Part shown: piece by piece, positions 13,701 through 28,700 of the stretch | How the letters are laid out: the number at the start of each line of letters is the position of its first letter | Numbering within the stretch: the first letter of the stretch is position 1 | Origin: Helopsaltes ochotensis | Taxonomy: Eukaryota; Chordata; Aves; Passeriformes; Locustellidae | DNA length: 64,000 nucleotides | Direction of reading: 5' to 3' | NCBI GenBank assembly: GCA_013400155.1 | Contig: VXBM01000558.1 | Span: forward strand, 366,428 to 430,427 | The notes under the pieces: model-generated | What the model saw: the letters and a program-made list of their open reading frames with translations, nothing else | Databases searched by the model: none | Told to the model about the DNA's origin: nothing | Position numbers and translations under genes: made by a program

Positions 13701-16700
13701 TTACTTCACATCTACTGATACATATTTCTCATTGTTTGCTAAAATTCATCTTCTACTTAACAGAGTTTCTCTGGACAAATGTCACACTGTGTCATTAAGT
13801 GATGTCTCCAAGTACTGTGACTGGATTAACATTATGCATTGACTTCTTCAGGCCAAACAATAGAAATAGCAAAGGTCAAAGTTTAATAATACTACATGAG
13901 ATCTTTCCTGTGGAACTCAAGTCAGCACTAGCAACATTGCCTTATCTCCTCTGGCATTCCATGCGAGTTAATTAGGAAACACTCACCTTCAGCACCTACC
14001 ATCCAAGTCTTTTATTTCTAGAGAATGCCCTTAGGGTCTAACTAAAATGTGTAGCTGCTATATAATCATGACAATAAAAAAAGTAAGAGGTATGCTCTAG
14101 TGAACTGCAGTGTATTCAGTGAATTCCAAGCAACTAAAAAGTTTAATTTGGGATTTTACAGTTGTGTTATGCTGCCAAAGCCAAATCTGGGGGAAAAAAA
14201 ATGTAGCATGTAGAACATGCACTGGTTTATTTATATATTGTGAATGGTAATTTTCAAATTGGTGCTACTATTAGGACATTTCCTAATTTGGGAGGGACTT
14301 TTCCTTTTACTCCCTTTTAGGTACTAAAGTTAGATAGAAAAAAAGAAAAGGATTAGGTTAATGAAGTAAGTAGCAGAAGAAATTTCACATGGAAATCTTG
14401 GATTTGAAGTTATACCTGCCACTACAGTTAAGGCACTAATAAGTAAAAACATGAGTTTGTTTGAGTCAGATGTGAGCGTTACTAACTGTAAACCATGGAA
14501 GAAAAGCATGCACAGGGAAAAGACCTATGTAAATCATCCACTTCCTGGGTGGCACTAATCTCACTCGGTGTTAGCCTCTATAACTTTAGATGTCTGATTC
14601 AAAAAGGCTATTACAGGATTCTTCTATAGTTAATGAAAAGAGAGATGTAGCCTTAGTAAACATCCCATCCTAGGACAAATATCTAAGTTGTTGAGCTCAA
14701 TCACCAGGGGTACCTGGTGCATCTGAATCCATTGATTTATGACAGTAGATATAAACCCTACTGTAGAAATTTAATTTGCAAATACAAAGTTGTAAGCACT
14801 ACTGGGCATGAAGGACATACTTATACTGCATGGAGAGCACAGAGTTCAGCATAAAGCTCATTTGAAGGAGGCCCTTTACATAATAGATAAATATTATGCA
14901 TCTAGGAAAAGGAAGATGAGGTTAATATGCACTTTCCATTCCCCTTGGACAGAGGAATCCTGCAATTTAGTCTAATACTCACGAAAATACTCAGATCCTA
15001 CTCTTCCATGGAAATGCCTTAATCCTCAGGCACTTAGCTACTAAGCTAGATCAGCCTGGAAGTGCTCTCTGTTTTTCCAGCTGAAGCAGTGACTGAAATC
15101 ATTTCACAGAGGGAGAAAATGAGATCCAAATCTTTTGTAAGTATTCTTCTGGGAATGAAGAGCCTGTAATTTGGTTCCAGCACTAACAAAGTTACTGTGT
15201 TGTATGCAACAAGTCCGATGCAAAGTGCTTTAACAAGGTGTGAGTCAGAACACTGCTTTTTTGTAGTCCCAATATTTTGGCTACTGTGCTAATTTAGACT
15301 CTTCTTTACTTACTTGGTTTTTTGTTGTGGGCAATTTAAAACTCAGTTTGTAATCACATTTGGAAACCTGAAGAGAAGAGGTGTGGTGAATGCAGAGCTG
15401 GAAGTTCGCACCTAAGGGGAAAATACTTACAATTATTTTGTGTGCTGCAAGTTTTTTGTAAGTGGCTGTCTCCCCATGTGATTTTAATTCCATGCTACTG
15501 TATTTAGTGTTGCCGTGAGAGCACACAGCCTTGCAGCCAGGCTGACAGTCATCCTTCCTCAGTGGAATTGTTGAAGCCTCATGCTGTTCACAGCAGGAAG
15601 TACATTAAATACATTTCTTCCACTTCATTCACATTAGATGAGCAAGAAGCTGCTCAAACTTCTTCTTGACATTTCTACATCAAGGCTGGGAGAGCAAAGG
15701 ACTCAGAATTATGTTGGAGATTTACTGACCATTACCTTTACACCTGATCAGCAGAATCAATCACTCACACCATCCACATGATAGAGGATTCCCACTGTCT
15801 GGGAATATTTTACAGATGAGTAAACTGGATGATGGTATCCTAATGTAGAAAGGGAATGTTAGAGGTCAAACCGAACAGATTAATTATTTAGTCTTCTGGA
15901 GATTTCTTTAAAACACTTGTTGTCACTTTCCTTACACTTTATTAAATTTTGAAAATCCTTAGACCGTGTTCTGGCACCCATTGACACTTGTCCAGCTTCC
16001 TTGGAGTAGTAAACTACATATTAATATTTACTATTAATAGCCTGAAAAGTCAGCACTGCAATGTTACACTATAAAAAAATGCTTTTCACTGGATTCTAGC
16101 AAGCAGGCAGTATGAACTAACTCTCAGCGTGTGTACTGAGCCAAATTTACAGCTTATGATAAATAAGTGTTTTATTAGTAACATCGTTTATCAGAGGAAC
16201 GTCCTTATCTCACAAAGCTGGTTGGAATCTCCTTATTTCCATTGGCCTCCAAGGCAGGCAGTCAAATGTGCCTTTCTTCTTTTTGCCAGTAGGTCTGTCA
16301 GACCTTAAACTGAACATGTGGTTGATTAATCTTGGTAGTTAACATCTGCTAGTCTATTTGTCCAATTTTAATTAAAATTTGAACACTACAGGCAGAGCAT
16401 GCCCACTGTTATGTTACAGACTGGAGTCACAATTTGGCCAACTATCTATCACCACTCTCTGGAGATGCCTAAAATAATGAACTAGTTCTTTTTTCTTGTG
16501 TACATCCATCTCTGATTACTTTCTCCCTTTTAGGTTTTTACAGTGCTTGTGATTCTGATGCCTCTGGCACTTCTGCGTAGCTTTTAACTTCTTTTGTGCT
16601 CCCATTAAATAAAATCTCTGTGTAACCCCTCCTCTTTCCCCAGTCTGTGGCAGGTGGCCAGGTTGGCAACTAATCAAGGGAAAAAGTGGATGACAGCCAG

Positions 16701-19700
16701 CTTATGACACATATTATACTCCCAGTTTTCTTTACTAATAGTTTCTTATTATCACCAGTTCAACAGAGTGAAAAATGTTGAATCTGTGGTGGTAGCCTTA
16801 AAGATTTCAGAAAGTGCCTGTTTGCTGCCTATCACAGAAATAAATTCATGTCATACCTTGCAGTAGGACATTCTATAGAGTAACCAGGCACGTTTATGAT
16901 TTGCTTTCTTACCATTATTTTTTGCTCACAGTTTATTATGTATGTGTGCCCCATTTTATAAGTGTGTGTGTGTATATATGTGTCTGTGAAGTACAGAGAT
17001 GTTGGTTTCATCTCATCTTTATTTAATAACTACATATATATAGTCCAACCTTATGACCTGGGCTCCTCTGGTAGGTGGGGAGGACAGAACATGACCTCCA
17101 GGCAGTGCGTTGTCACATCTCTTTCAGATGGCTCTTTTAGAGTAGGGGATGCAGCTGGTGGAGCACAAAGCTCTTCAGCCTTCACCACTGCATGTTTTTA
17201 AATGGGTTTCTTACACATGCATTATTACACTCCTATGTGAATTGCAGTAGTATTTCGAGGAGAGTTTTGAAATACAGAAAACTTTTAATTTTGTATTCAA
17301 AGCACACAAAATAGCTGATAAGAAGAAGGCACAAGATTAAAAATTATACCTTCTGTTAAATTTAGAAAAAGTTCAATGAAGTAGTGTTCTTATGTGAACT
17401 GGTATTGCATCCCAGAGCCTAATGCATTATTGATTTATGACAATTCACTCAAGAGTACATTGAACTGCATTCTCTCTCCTGTCTTGCTGTAGCATATTGT
17501 ATTTTTGATGGCACTGGTCTTTGTACTGTAGATCTTGCATTTATTATATACTGTTTAGAAACATAATGAATGTCTAGCACACCATTCTATATTAATTATC
17601 TGATCATTGTTGGATATGGTTGTAGGGAGTGAATTTAGTGACCCAGTGAGTGCTTTGTAGGCTTAAGATTTGGATAATCAATTTGAGTAGGATGTCTTGG
17701 TGCATTCAATTTTCCCAAGGCTTCTTCAATCATCTTCCTTGCTCTGAGTCTCTACATACAGAGACTTTGCCGGTTTGCTCATAGTCTTTGAAGACCCTGA
17801 AGATATTGTAACCACTGTAGTCCATTGGGCTTTCATGCCATGGATTCTCCTTTTGAACTGTAAATCCTCAAAAGATAACTCAGTTACTATCTCACTTCAC
17901 TGTCAGGACACACTTTTCTCTCTCACAGAAATGGATCAAAAGTCCAAGAGATAGAATTCAAGAGGTTTTAGCATATAGTAGAGCTTATTTTCTTTTGCTA
18001 GAGCTCTGCTTTTGTGGTCTGATAAGTCTGGCTGTTGCTGTTTTCACTTTTGCTCTGTCTTCTCTGCTAAGTCCCATCCCCAACAGTGGTAAAGGGATCT
18101 CTTGCGTGCTTTTCTTCTACAGCCTCGGTGAGGTAAATGTGTTCTGATTGTATGTGGGCAGAAAAGCCTATAAGAATTTTTTCTACTGATTAAGCAAACT
18201 CAGTGTAATTAGCATTGTGACTGAATAGCAAAACTGCAAAAATCTGAAGTCAGATCAGCCAGAAATGGCTGCATACTGTATCTTTACCTAGCCTGATCTC
18301 TAAAATGCTGCTGAACTTCTCATACCATTTCTGTTTGCAGCCCTAATTTTTTACCTGATGTGTGAATCCCTGACTGTAAACACCTTCAAGCTTGGCCTCC
18401 TTGTGAGAAACCTTGTGTGTGGTATATTTAAATGCTACTGCCAAGTCTTCCCATTTATCTATCTGCCTCTTTTTCATCAGTTTGTTGAGAATTTGTTACC
18501 GATCTCACTTCCCAGGCCTGTTATATAAAAGTAATCTAATTCATTTAAAAAATAGAGCATGTAGAAGATTCTGAGTTGGTTTCATGCTCTGTGGGAGGTA
18601 TAGCCAGTAGGAAAAAAGTATGTGAAATTCAGATGGTTGCTGCAGGCAGTACAATCATATTTGGGCGTGTCCCCAAATTCCAGTGTCTGTTTCTTCATCT
18701 GTTAGTCTTTATATTTTTATTTCCATTGGTAAATGAGGCAAATAGCTGCATTATAGAATGGTTTAGGCAAGTGATTGGAGCTTGATGTACTTACAGCAGG
18801 AAAAATCTTCTGGCCTTGTCCTCAGACTAAACATAGGAAAAACTCCTCCTACACATGTAATAGTTCCAGTGATATCAAGGTCTGTAGGTTATACCCTGAA
18901 GGTGTGTGGAAGAATCATAACAATACCACGCTACTAATAAATATTCTCATGTATATGTTAGTTTATCGATATATGAATTTGGTGTTTTGGAAAGGTAGCA
19001 ATGTTTCTCAGTAAACCAACAAAGGTAAATTAATTGCTTCAAGGCAAGGTCACTTATTAGAGAGAACTGCACACATTAGCCTTTCTACTAACATGCCATT
19101 TGTAGCTGGGAAACAATTTAAGACTGCTCGTTACTATCTTGTACATAATAATTAACTAATCGTTGAAAAATTCATTTTTACTTTAAAGGCACACATCCTC
19201 AAAGAGTTGAGCTACAGCTTGTCCTCATACTCTCAGATGTCTTTATTCTCCATTATTCAGGAATACTCCATAGCTCATCAAGCTGTTACTGCATCATTTA
19301 TTATTGGCACCCTGACATTAGCAAAATCAGAATTAGCTCTGTTCTCCAGGCCACAAAGAACACTGCAGGCTGTCAAGATGGAAAGTACAGGTGACCAGAG
19401 ATGGGGTATCACTGTAGCCATCTTACTACCGTGCTCAGTCTTGCAGCTAGAGCTGTAGTCTGCTTCCTTTAGCATGCTACTTGGCTCACATTTAAGTTTT
19501 GCTTATTGATGTAGCAGAGAGTTTAGATATGGACTCCAAGCCTGCCAGGCAGACGCTGCTTGTGATGGTACTGTGTCTAGAGAAACTGAAGCATGGATGC
19601 ACTTTAACATAAAGGGTGAGTTAAAATGTAAAGTGTTATGCTAAATTAGTGTGTATCATAAATTAATTAAATGTGAATCATATGTAATGTTGTTCATAGC

Positions 19701-22700
19701 AGTTGCTGCTTCACACCATGTTACTTTACTGAAATTACTAGGTTAAGTTGCATAAAATGAGAGGAATTAAGTGATGAGCCAGTCTAATCAATGTATGGCC
19801 ATTGTGTACTGCCATTGTGGATTAAAAAAGAAATTGCTATTTCCTTACAAAACCAAAGTGTATTTGGTAAAGATTGCATTAACTTGAATCTGTCCTATTA
19901 TTTGTTTTAATGTTTGCAGAATTGTTTTAAAAAACCTTTCTAAGTCAATAGACAGAAATGGTCTGTTGAGACAAATGTAAAAGCAGACATTATTTGCTTA
20001 AGATAATGTCTGTGGCAATTTGGCTGGAACTACCAATTTTGATTCTGAGGGGAATTTACTTTTTGATTGCAAAAGTTATGACAACACTGCTAAGAAGATG
20101 AAAGCTGTTAAGATTGCAACATATGAATTTAAAAAGTAATCTGTTTTGACCACATCAAATAAAAAGCTATTGGCATTTGCACAATAGGTACCTGCTACAG
20201 AACTGAGCTTTGACTGTAATCTTGACCCCTGCTTCTACAGCATTCAGTGAAAATAAATGACTTGGCAAATTAAATTCATTGTGCTAAATGCAAGCTCAGT
20301 TGCTTGCATAGTTTCAAGTGTGTGTAAATAGCTGCAGAATGGTGCTACCTTGTTTCAGATTTTAAAATCCTCTTTGATATTGTCTTACTATGCAGTTTTT
20401 GTAATGGATGGTTTCTCTGGGCTTTTCTTTTGCTGCTATTAACACACATATATGACAGAGATTTCAGAAGTTGACCTTTACTGCTAATAAACAGTAAATG
20501 CTCATTCTTTCTTACATTTAATGGAACTCTCATTCTTAGCTGGTCTACCTACAACTCACACACTTCATGTTTGTAACATTGGAATCTGTTAGGTTACGGA
20601 CTCATCAGATCAGTCCTTTAATGCCAGCTCTGATCCTGAAATGCGAGTAGGCATTGTGTAGGGATGTATATGTTGCCTGAGTATGAGCCAGATCAGGTCC
20701 AGCCAAATCTGGCCATGTTTGCCTAGTTCTGTGTCCCAGTTAATTAGCTGTGCCAGCCATCAGGGCTCCTAATTTTGAATTCAGCATGGCCCTAGCATGT
20801 CCAGCCAGTACCAGAACAGGCTTGTAGGCTTGCAAAACACTGGTTTACACCTTCTGTGTTGCCACAACGGACTTCTGCTAGCTCTGTTAACTCAAAATGT
20901 TCACATCATAGCCTTGTTTGTACTGTTCACAGAAAGAAGGAAGGCAAAAGCTTTTAGGAATAAATATTCTTAACCCTAGAAAAGATGAGCTATAAGTTCA
21001 TTCGTAAAGACAGCTTCTCCTGGTTCCAGTATCTGAATTGTCAGAGTGCCATGTCTGTTTTCTGCTATTATTTCTTTCCTCCTGAAAGTATGTGTGTGTG
21101 TGTGTGTGTGTGTGCATCACTGGCAGCATATATCACTGAAATTCACTTTAGTTTAAGCCTTATCAAGGTGTCAGCACAAAAGAGTCTGTTCTTTTGTGTT
21201 TTTCCTAAATATCCTGCCAACAGGATTTTTTTATGAACAACCTATTCTTTTGCAATGTCTCCCTAAGGCTGTTTATAAGGATATAATTTTAAAAGGTAAA
21301 GCCTCTTTGGAAATAAACATTTTTGTGCTATCACACTGATTTGACGATGTACCTTCAAAGTTAAACGTGTTCCTAACAACATGAGAAGAGTGTTTGTTTT
21401 CCTGCTTGATGACTGACTAGTGCTGTAGTTGAGATATGCCTCTGACTCTGTAAGTACAAGGACAAGGCAAAGTTTTCATTTCTGTGCCAAGAAACCTGGG
21501 ACTAAAGCTCCTAACCTTTCTCCTCTGATTATTGTAACTTCATGCCAGTGAAATCCGTGGCTCTGAACAAAAAAATCCTTAGAAAACTTCCTCTTATTTC
21601 TCTAAGAGGAACCATTAAATTTGCAGTAGTCTCTCTTCAGAGTGATTACTAGATTAAAGGTCTGCTGTAAGCGAGCCTGCAGTCATTGAGCAGAGTGTTT
21701 TCCAGACGTGACCTGAGATAGACAATGCTTTCCCTGTTAGGAGCTTGGCTTTGCTGCTTCCCCTGGGGAGCTACTAACACAGCTTACAGGAAATGAATTT
21801 AGAAAACATTTGTAAGGATTTGTTTCTAGGATGGGTAACCATGCAGAATGTGTCTTTCATTGAATATACATACCTCAAAAAGTGTGAAAAACTCACTCTG
21901 AAATACAAGGCAAGCTAACTGAGGGTTTAGATATTTTTTTGTTTGGCTGTTACTACAGGAATGAATAGGATGTGAGGATTCTTCTTCAGCAGCAGTAAAG
22001 CAAGTGTTGGGATAATGCTGTAAGAAACGAACAATATTTTGTTTTGTGCCTTCCATCTAGTTTAAGGCAGATCAGCTAAGTTCCCTGTGTAGCAAGTAAG
22101 TAGAAGGGAATGCTTCCACATGTCCTTAGATTTTTCTGATTGCAAGTGAGTGAGCCATTCCACCTGTCCTCTTGTATGCTCAGAGTGCTGTGAAACCTGG
22201 AATGGCCTATCTTTGTCCTTGCAAACTGAGAACAAGTGGGCTCTGTGTGAGCACCTCTCACTAAAGTGCTTAAAATGAGGTGCAGCCAAGTCCAGATCAA
22301 GTTCCGGAATCACTGGGACATAAGAGGAAGATTAGAAAGTGTGCTGAACTCTAAGCATTCCTGTTTAAGAAATGACATGTACTAGTATTGAGAAATTTTT
22401 AAACTGCCTTTATCTAACTATGGGCACACTAATAACCATTTGGTCTTTGTAGGCATTCTGTATTTTTTATTGTCTAGAGGCTGGGGAAGTCCATCTTAAG
22501 AATTTAGAAGAACATTTTATGCCTGAAAGGATACATTGCTTTGCCGATCTTTACAGATGCTTCAGTATTCCTGTAAGCAGAACTCTCATCAAAGTTAAGA
22601 GTAGTTACACAAAAGGTACAGAGGGTGTATCCTGTTCACCCATTAAAAATGTTTCAGATAAGAGCTTTGCAGTTCCAAGTATAAAATCAGCTACTGACAA

Positions 22701-25700
22701 GCCTCTATCGACAAATAAAGTAAGATCTAAATAAAGTAAGTGTGTGTCTGTCTGTGCACACAAATACACACGTTTTAATACACATACTCTTGAATTTAAA
22801 AAAAAAGAACAAACGATTGGAACTGACAATGTTTTCATCTTCCAAAGTTAGACTTCTTCCAAGTTTGTTTTTCATCCTGCAAAGGTTGATGACTTCAATA
22901 ATTCTCAAACAGGTCTATGAATCTGCACTATTTTTTCACTAAATACATTCAGTTCCATCAATTAGTGACGTGTTTTCAGTTTTAGCAGATAAGTAGGGAG
23001 ACAGCTGCAGTTTTTTCATTGATGAGGAATATTAATGGAGTTCATTTTTTTGGGTTTTTTTTTGTTTTGTTTTGTTTTTGGTTTTTTGGGGGGTTTTTTT
23101 TGTTACTATTATTTTATTAGTTGTGAAATATAGGAACATCTTGAATGCAGAAGAATCTCTTTTCTCCAAAACTTGAAATTTCACTCTTGAATACAGTCCC
23201 AAAATGCTTATTAACTGCTGCTTTTTCAGATTAAGTTTTGGTTTAGTAATAACTAAATAAAAAAAAAAAAATTGTATTATTTCTGGTTAGTTTTAATCAA
23301 GTTGCTGTTTTACATTGTTTGGCAATCTACCAGAGAAGATTGTTGCATACACTGTGGTGATTCTTCAATTCAAAAACATTTATTCCATTGTAACATTGTA
23401 AGAGAAGTCATAGCTTTTGCATCAGACATTTAATCTTATAAAAATCTGACTTGTGGAAATGATGGTCCCAACTTCCACTTACCATTAAGAAGTGTTTATG
23501 TCTCCTCCTTTGAGTAAGTTGTACCTTTTCTGTAAGCAAGGCATGGCTCCATAGAACCAGAACCTTTTCCAGTGCTTTCCTTTTAATTTTTTGCCTTTTT
23601 TCTATGGTTGGTGAAGGGGAAGTACCCATAGTGCTACTCAGAGCAATTGCTGTGATCTGTGTCGAGCTCAAGTTGGCTGTATGCTGCATGGTATTTCAAA
23701 CTCATTTGTGATACTGTAGCCTCATGATTCTGATAAATTCTCACAAGACAGCATAAGAAAATTGTGATGAAGCCCAAGGAGAACTTGGGTAGGTCTTTCT
23801 ACGCTTGGGGGAGGTAGGGGTGATTTCTGCTGTGCAGTGGGAAAGCTGAGGCACTGGCTGTGCATGATTAATCTTGCATGTATGAAACGGGAATGGAAAG
23901 GATAGAAAGGGGAGATGATATACATCCAGGGTGAAGCTGGGATATGTTTCTAAGGCTGTTTACTTTGTGAAATTACTGTGGGTAGGAAAACTGGAAAAGG
24001 GAGGACAAAATGAAGCTAAACAATGTGTCAAATGGAATAGCTCTTAATCTCCTTTGCTCTTTGCTCTTCTTTCTTATGAACTGTGGAACTTCAGTATTAA
24101 GATAAAGACTGTTCACATTTCAGTTTACATGAAATAAGATGGATTTTGTTTTAAATGCTAGATGTGGGAGAAAGAAATAAAATTAAGTATTTTCCCCTTT
24201 AGTTGGCTGGAAAGTGTTCCCAAGAGTAGCTCCAGTTGCATGTCATGTTCCAGTCTGGTTTTAGCAACAGGAATCTGTGAGAACATTGAAGTTAAAGTTT
24301 CATTATCTGTATTCACCTTCGTATGTTTGCACCAAAGGGAAAAATGCAAGGAATTTTCTGGCTTGTGTGCAGGACTCAACTAAAACAAGCTTAATGAGAT
24401 ATCACATTTGGTTTTGTACACAGATTCATAAATGCTGACACAAAAAGCTGAAAATGTAGGAGGCAAGAAAAAGAGCACAGTGCTGATATAACAATTGCTA
24501 TCTAAACCATAGAAACCAATACTTGAAAAGAAGCCAGAAACAGCTAGAAGAATTCCAAACCTCAAAAAAAGTTTTATTTCAGTTACTGAGACGGGCAAAG
24601 TGCTCTCCATTGTTTAATGTGGATTTTATGGTTTCTTGTTAACTTCAGTGTAAGGTAAAGAAGCATTTATGGACATTATTCCTCTTTCACCAGAACCAGC
24701 ATTCTACTTTGGAAATGATGAATACTATGTTGATGAGAGTGCTGGCTACATTGAGGTCCGTGTCTGGAGGACTGGAACCGACCTGTCCAAAGCTGCCTCT
24801 GTCACGGTGAGGTCTCGCAAATCTGAACCAGTGACTGCAGAGGGTGAGTTATTGCTTCGCTCTCCTTTCAGACTGCTACTGCACTGCACGTGCTGGTACA
24901 CACTGCTGGCACGTGCTGCTGCATTTCACAAGGGCTAGTTCAGTGGGTCTTGGTACAGTTTCAACCACATAAAAGGAAAATTGGATGTGTCTTGCTCTTA
25001 GCAGATCTCTTCTTCTTAGAACAAATTAAGTGGTTACAGAATTTCAGAGAAACAGGAGTAAGAGCTGCTGTGAAGTATAGTGTTGAGAGAAATGCCTTTA
25101 AATCCTCATGTAAAGACTGCTACAAAGGCAATTGATTGCTGCCTCAAGAGCATACTCTGAGCATGGTTATGATCACTGGCAGTGTGCTGAGTTTGCTTCT
25201 CTCATTTTTACTGTAGGCAATGACAAATCATTACCTATTCTCCTATTCAGGAACAGCATTGCTTCAGCTGTGTGGTTCTTGGATGCTTTGGCAGAACCTT
25301 TGTCTGGAGAATCAAGTGTTAGCATACTCTATTTTTTTCACAAAACATATAACGTTTAAACTAAGATATTCCTATAGAGGAAGCATAAAAATTATCTTCC
25401 TTAGGTGCTTATCCTGAGTGTAACTTTATTGTTATTTCAGGAATATCTAAACACAATATATATGTATGATACATGGATAACATAATATATATAACATATA
25501 TGTATTTTTCTTACGAAAAAGAAAATTATAAAGTCTGAAAAAATACATGATTGCTTCAGTTCTGAACTTGCTTTTATGATCTGATGTCTTTATCAAGTCT
25601 TGAATATTTAAGTTATTTCTGGTAAAAAAAATCTTTCCTTGCAGTAAGGATCTTCTTTCATTGTGCCAGGACCTCTAGGATTAAAAGCTGGGACTGGCTC

Positions 25701-28700
25701 TGCTCTTGAGCTCTGTAGTCTGCTGTTCCCAGCATGAAAGCTCTGACATGGCTGGCTGCCTGTAAAACCATGAACCTGCTTCTTTGCCTTACACAGTGCA
25801 GCAGTAGATCTGCTGCTCTGAGCTGTCAGTCCTGGAATCCTGCCTTAGAGACTTAGCTCTAGGGCAGTACAGCAGTAGGCAAGTGCCTATCTGATAATGG
25901 CCTTTAATCTGGCCAAATTTTGTCATATTCACAGAATTCCAAACCTGATTTCAATTTCATTTGAAGTGTTGCATCCAAAGCTTTGTTTCAACAGCTCTGC
26001 TGTTTTTTCTCCACAAAAACTATGTGAAAACTGAGTTCTTCCCTAAAGTCCTAGATACCTTTAATGCCTTGGTTCCAAGACAATGTCATGTTTTAGTCAG
26101 TATCTTGTTTTGTTTGCCTTCTTCTCATTGACATGTTAGGGATTGGTTTGTTTTGCTGAAAAGAAAACAAACCCATATTAATCTTACTTTAAGAGTAAGG
26201 TCGCAGACCTCACCTGATATGCTCTGAGCAGAATTTGATTTGTTTGTTTTCATTCATTCTGTTTTACACAACTCCTCTGAACAGCAGTTCTTCCCCCAGT
26301 CAGCTCACTGATCTTGTCTCTTTTCTTTTTTACATTAATCTTAAAACTTTTATCTTTTTACAAAATAATTTGGAAATTTCTTTCCAAAAGACTTTGCTTC
26401 ATCTCCAGATGAAGTCTGGAGTCTCTCTTTTTGAGTCTCTCTCAAAGTTTTTTGCTTAATTTCATTTCTCACTTCTAGCAAATTTCATTAGGTTTTCTGG
26501 AATAACTGTTGGTTTACAACAGAACAGAATTAGCCTCATTTTGTGACTCAAATTATCATTAAACAAAAAATTAATATTGATTTATTGTGTAGTCCAACTT
26601 AATGAACAAAAGAGAGTTTTGCTTTACATGAATGCCAGAATACTGAAGTTATAAAGGAAAAATACCTCTAATTAACTGCCTAATGATAGATTTTTTATTT
26701 TTAATTATATGTAATACTATTTTTATCTCTTTTCCATTGGTAGCTGGAGTAGATTATGTAGGCATTAGTCGTAATTTGGATTTTTCCCCTGGAGTCAATA
26801 TGCAGACGTTTCGTGTGATAATTCTGGATGATCTTGGACAGCCAGTCTTAGAAGGAACAGAAAAGTTTGAGCTTGTGCTAAGGATGCCCATGAATGCTGC
26901 CCTTGGAGAACCCAGCAAGACGACCATCTTCATTAATGACTCAGTATCTGATTGTGAGTAATTTTTTTTTTTTTACTTTTTCATATTTTGGAGTTTATGT
27001 GTCAAGTCGTTTGCTGTCTGGCTGCTTGTGTTCTATATCTGGTGCAGTGTGGTGTAAATAAATGAGAAACGGTGGAGGGAAGATATAACTTCTGCAGTTA
27101 GATTTTACATGTGCTTTCTATGTTTTTCTGCCCAGTGCCAAAGATGCAGTTTAAAGAATCTGTGTATGTAGCCAATGAAAATGATGGGCAGATTTCTGCC
27201 ATGATATATAGGAGTGGGGATATCCGATACACATCCACAGTGAGATGCTATACAAGGCAAGGTTCAGCTCAGGTTATGATGGACTTTGAAGAACGTCCTA
27301 ATATTGACAGTTCCATCATCACATTCCTTCCTGGTAAGTTCTTGATCTTATTTTAGAAGCCTTTAGTCTACCGTGTTTTCTTGTGTTTTGCTTTGCTTTC
27401 CTTTGCTTTGTTTCTTTTGTTGTGTTTTAATTGGGCCTTCTCATAAAGTAGTGCCAAAAAAAAAACTCTGGAAAGCAAAGGCTTGGGGGTTTTTTCATAC
27501 ACAATGGGATGTTGTTGCCTCTATTTTCTTCTCTTCTGGCTTAGAGGGATAATCAATAAGACCAAAAGAGTATATCTTCTTTTAGATTCAGCCTGAGCGC
27601 CAGGATCTTTTTATAGCAAAAGCAGGTTTGGCATAACGCAGTAAAAGCACAGATCTGCTGTCAGAAAGGAAACTTAAGAAGTTCTGCTCTTTGTTAAGCA
27701 GATTCCTGGTAAATACATTTGACTTGCACTAAAATGAGTAATAGATCTTTCAACAGGTATATAGCTCCCTAATTCCTGTTGGAATTTTTTTCTCCCACCA
27801 AGGCTTTCCTAAGACCGCCCACAAATATCAGGTACTTAGTATCTCACATCAGACATGAAATGCAAATAAATCAAACATTACTGTGTTGAAAGAATATTAC
27901 CTGATTCTTTCTACTTGTGCAGAAGGCAGTTTCATCCTCTAGTCTTTGAAGTTCACTCACATGTGATATTTTTTACAAGTCTTAAACAAGTTCTATCATC
28001 AGCATGAAGTCTTGGGTATGCCCTTATCACAGAACTTACAACCTTCATATTTCTGTAGACATGTATCATAGGTATCCTGAAAAAGTGAGTTGTTCAGTCT
28101 TTTCTTGTTTAGGGCTGGCCTCAGCTTTTAATGCTGTCCTGTACTCTCCACCTCTGTTATTGCTTCTGTGCAATCAGGAAAGAGTCCAGCTAGTAAGAAT
28201 TAATGGATCTGGGCCACTTAGGAAGTGAATTTTCTCTTTTTTTGAGTGTTGCCCTACCATTTCTCTGCAAAGACAAGTAGAAAAAGAGGTCTACTGGATT
28301 TATATTTTGTCTCCATAAGCTTCTTAGGCATGTTTAATATGCAGCAGTTTCATTTGAGTTTTCACATTTCCCATGTAGCAATAATCAGGATGAGTATTTT
28401 GCAATTTTTTTTCTCCTCCTAAAGGATAATTTAGTTTTATAGTGGGAGGAAAAGGCAACCTTAGAAAATGAACACAGTCGGCATCCTGGTCCAGTTCTTC
28501 GTCTTGAAGAGCCTTGATCTTATTTGCATGTGTAATGATGAAAAAATACAGTAAATTGACCTCATCTCTCTCCTGCTCTGCTGTTCCTTTTGTCTGGGGT
28601 GTAGGAGTCAGTCTCATGATGAAGAGCCCACCAACTCTTTCTGGGTACCAGATCAGACTGAACACCATTTATAGGTCTTGCTGCTTGTGTAGAAGGCATA

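Larger units (their letters stand above)
11120..24693 (+). other. FREM2: Large FREM2 intron (13.6 kb)
   Basis: This is the longest intron in the window. It contains a GT microsatellite at 21091-21114, a small GT/AT tract at 16962-16980 and a T/G-rich low-complexity run at 23045-23101. I recognise no LINE, LTR, gene or RNA gene. All open frames are under 100 codons with no family resemblance. Conserved regulatory DNA could be present but cannot be judged from one genome. Confidence 0.8.
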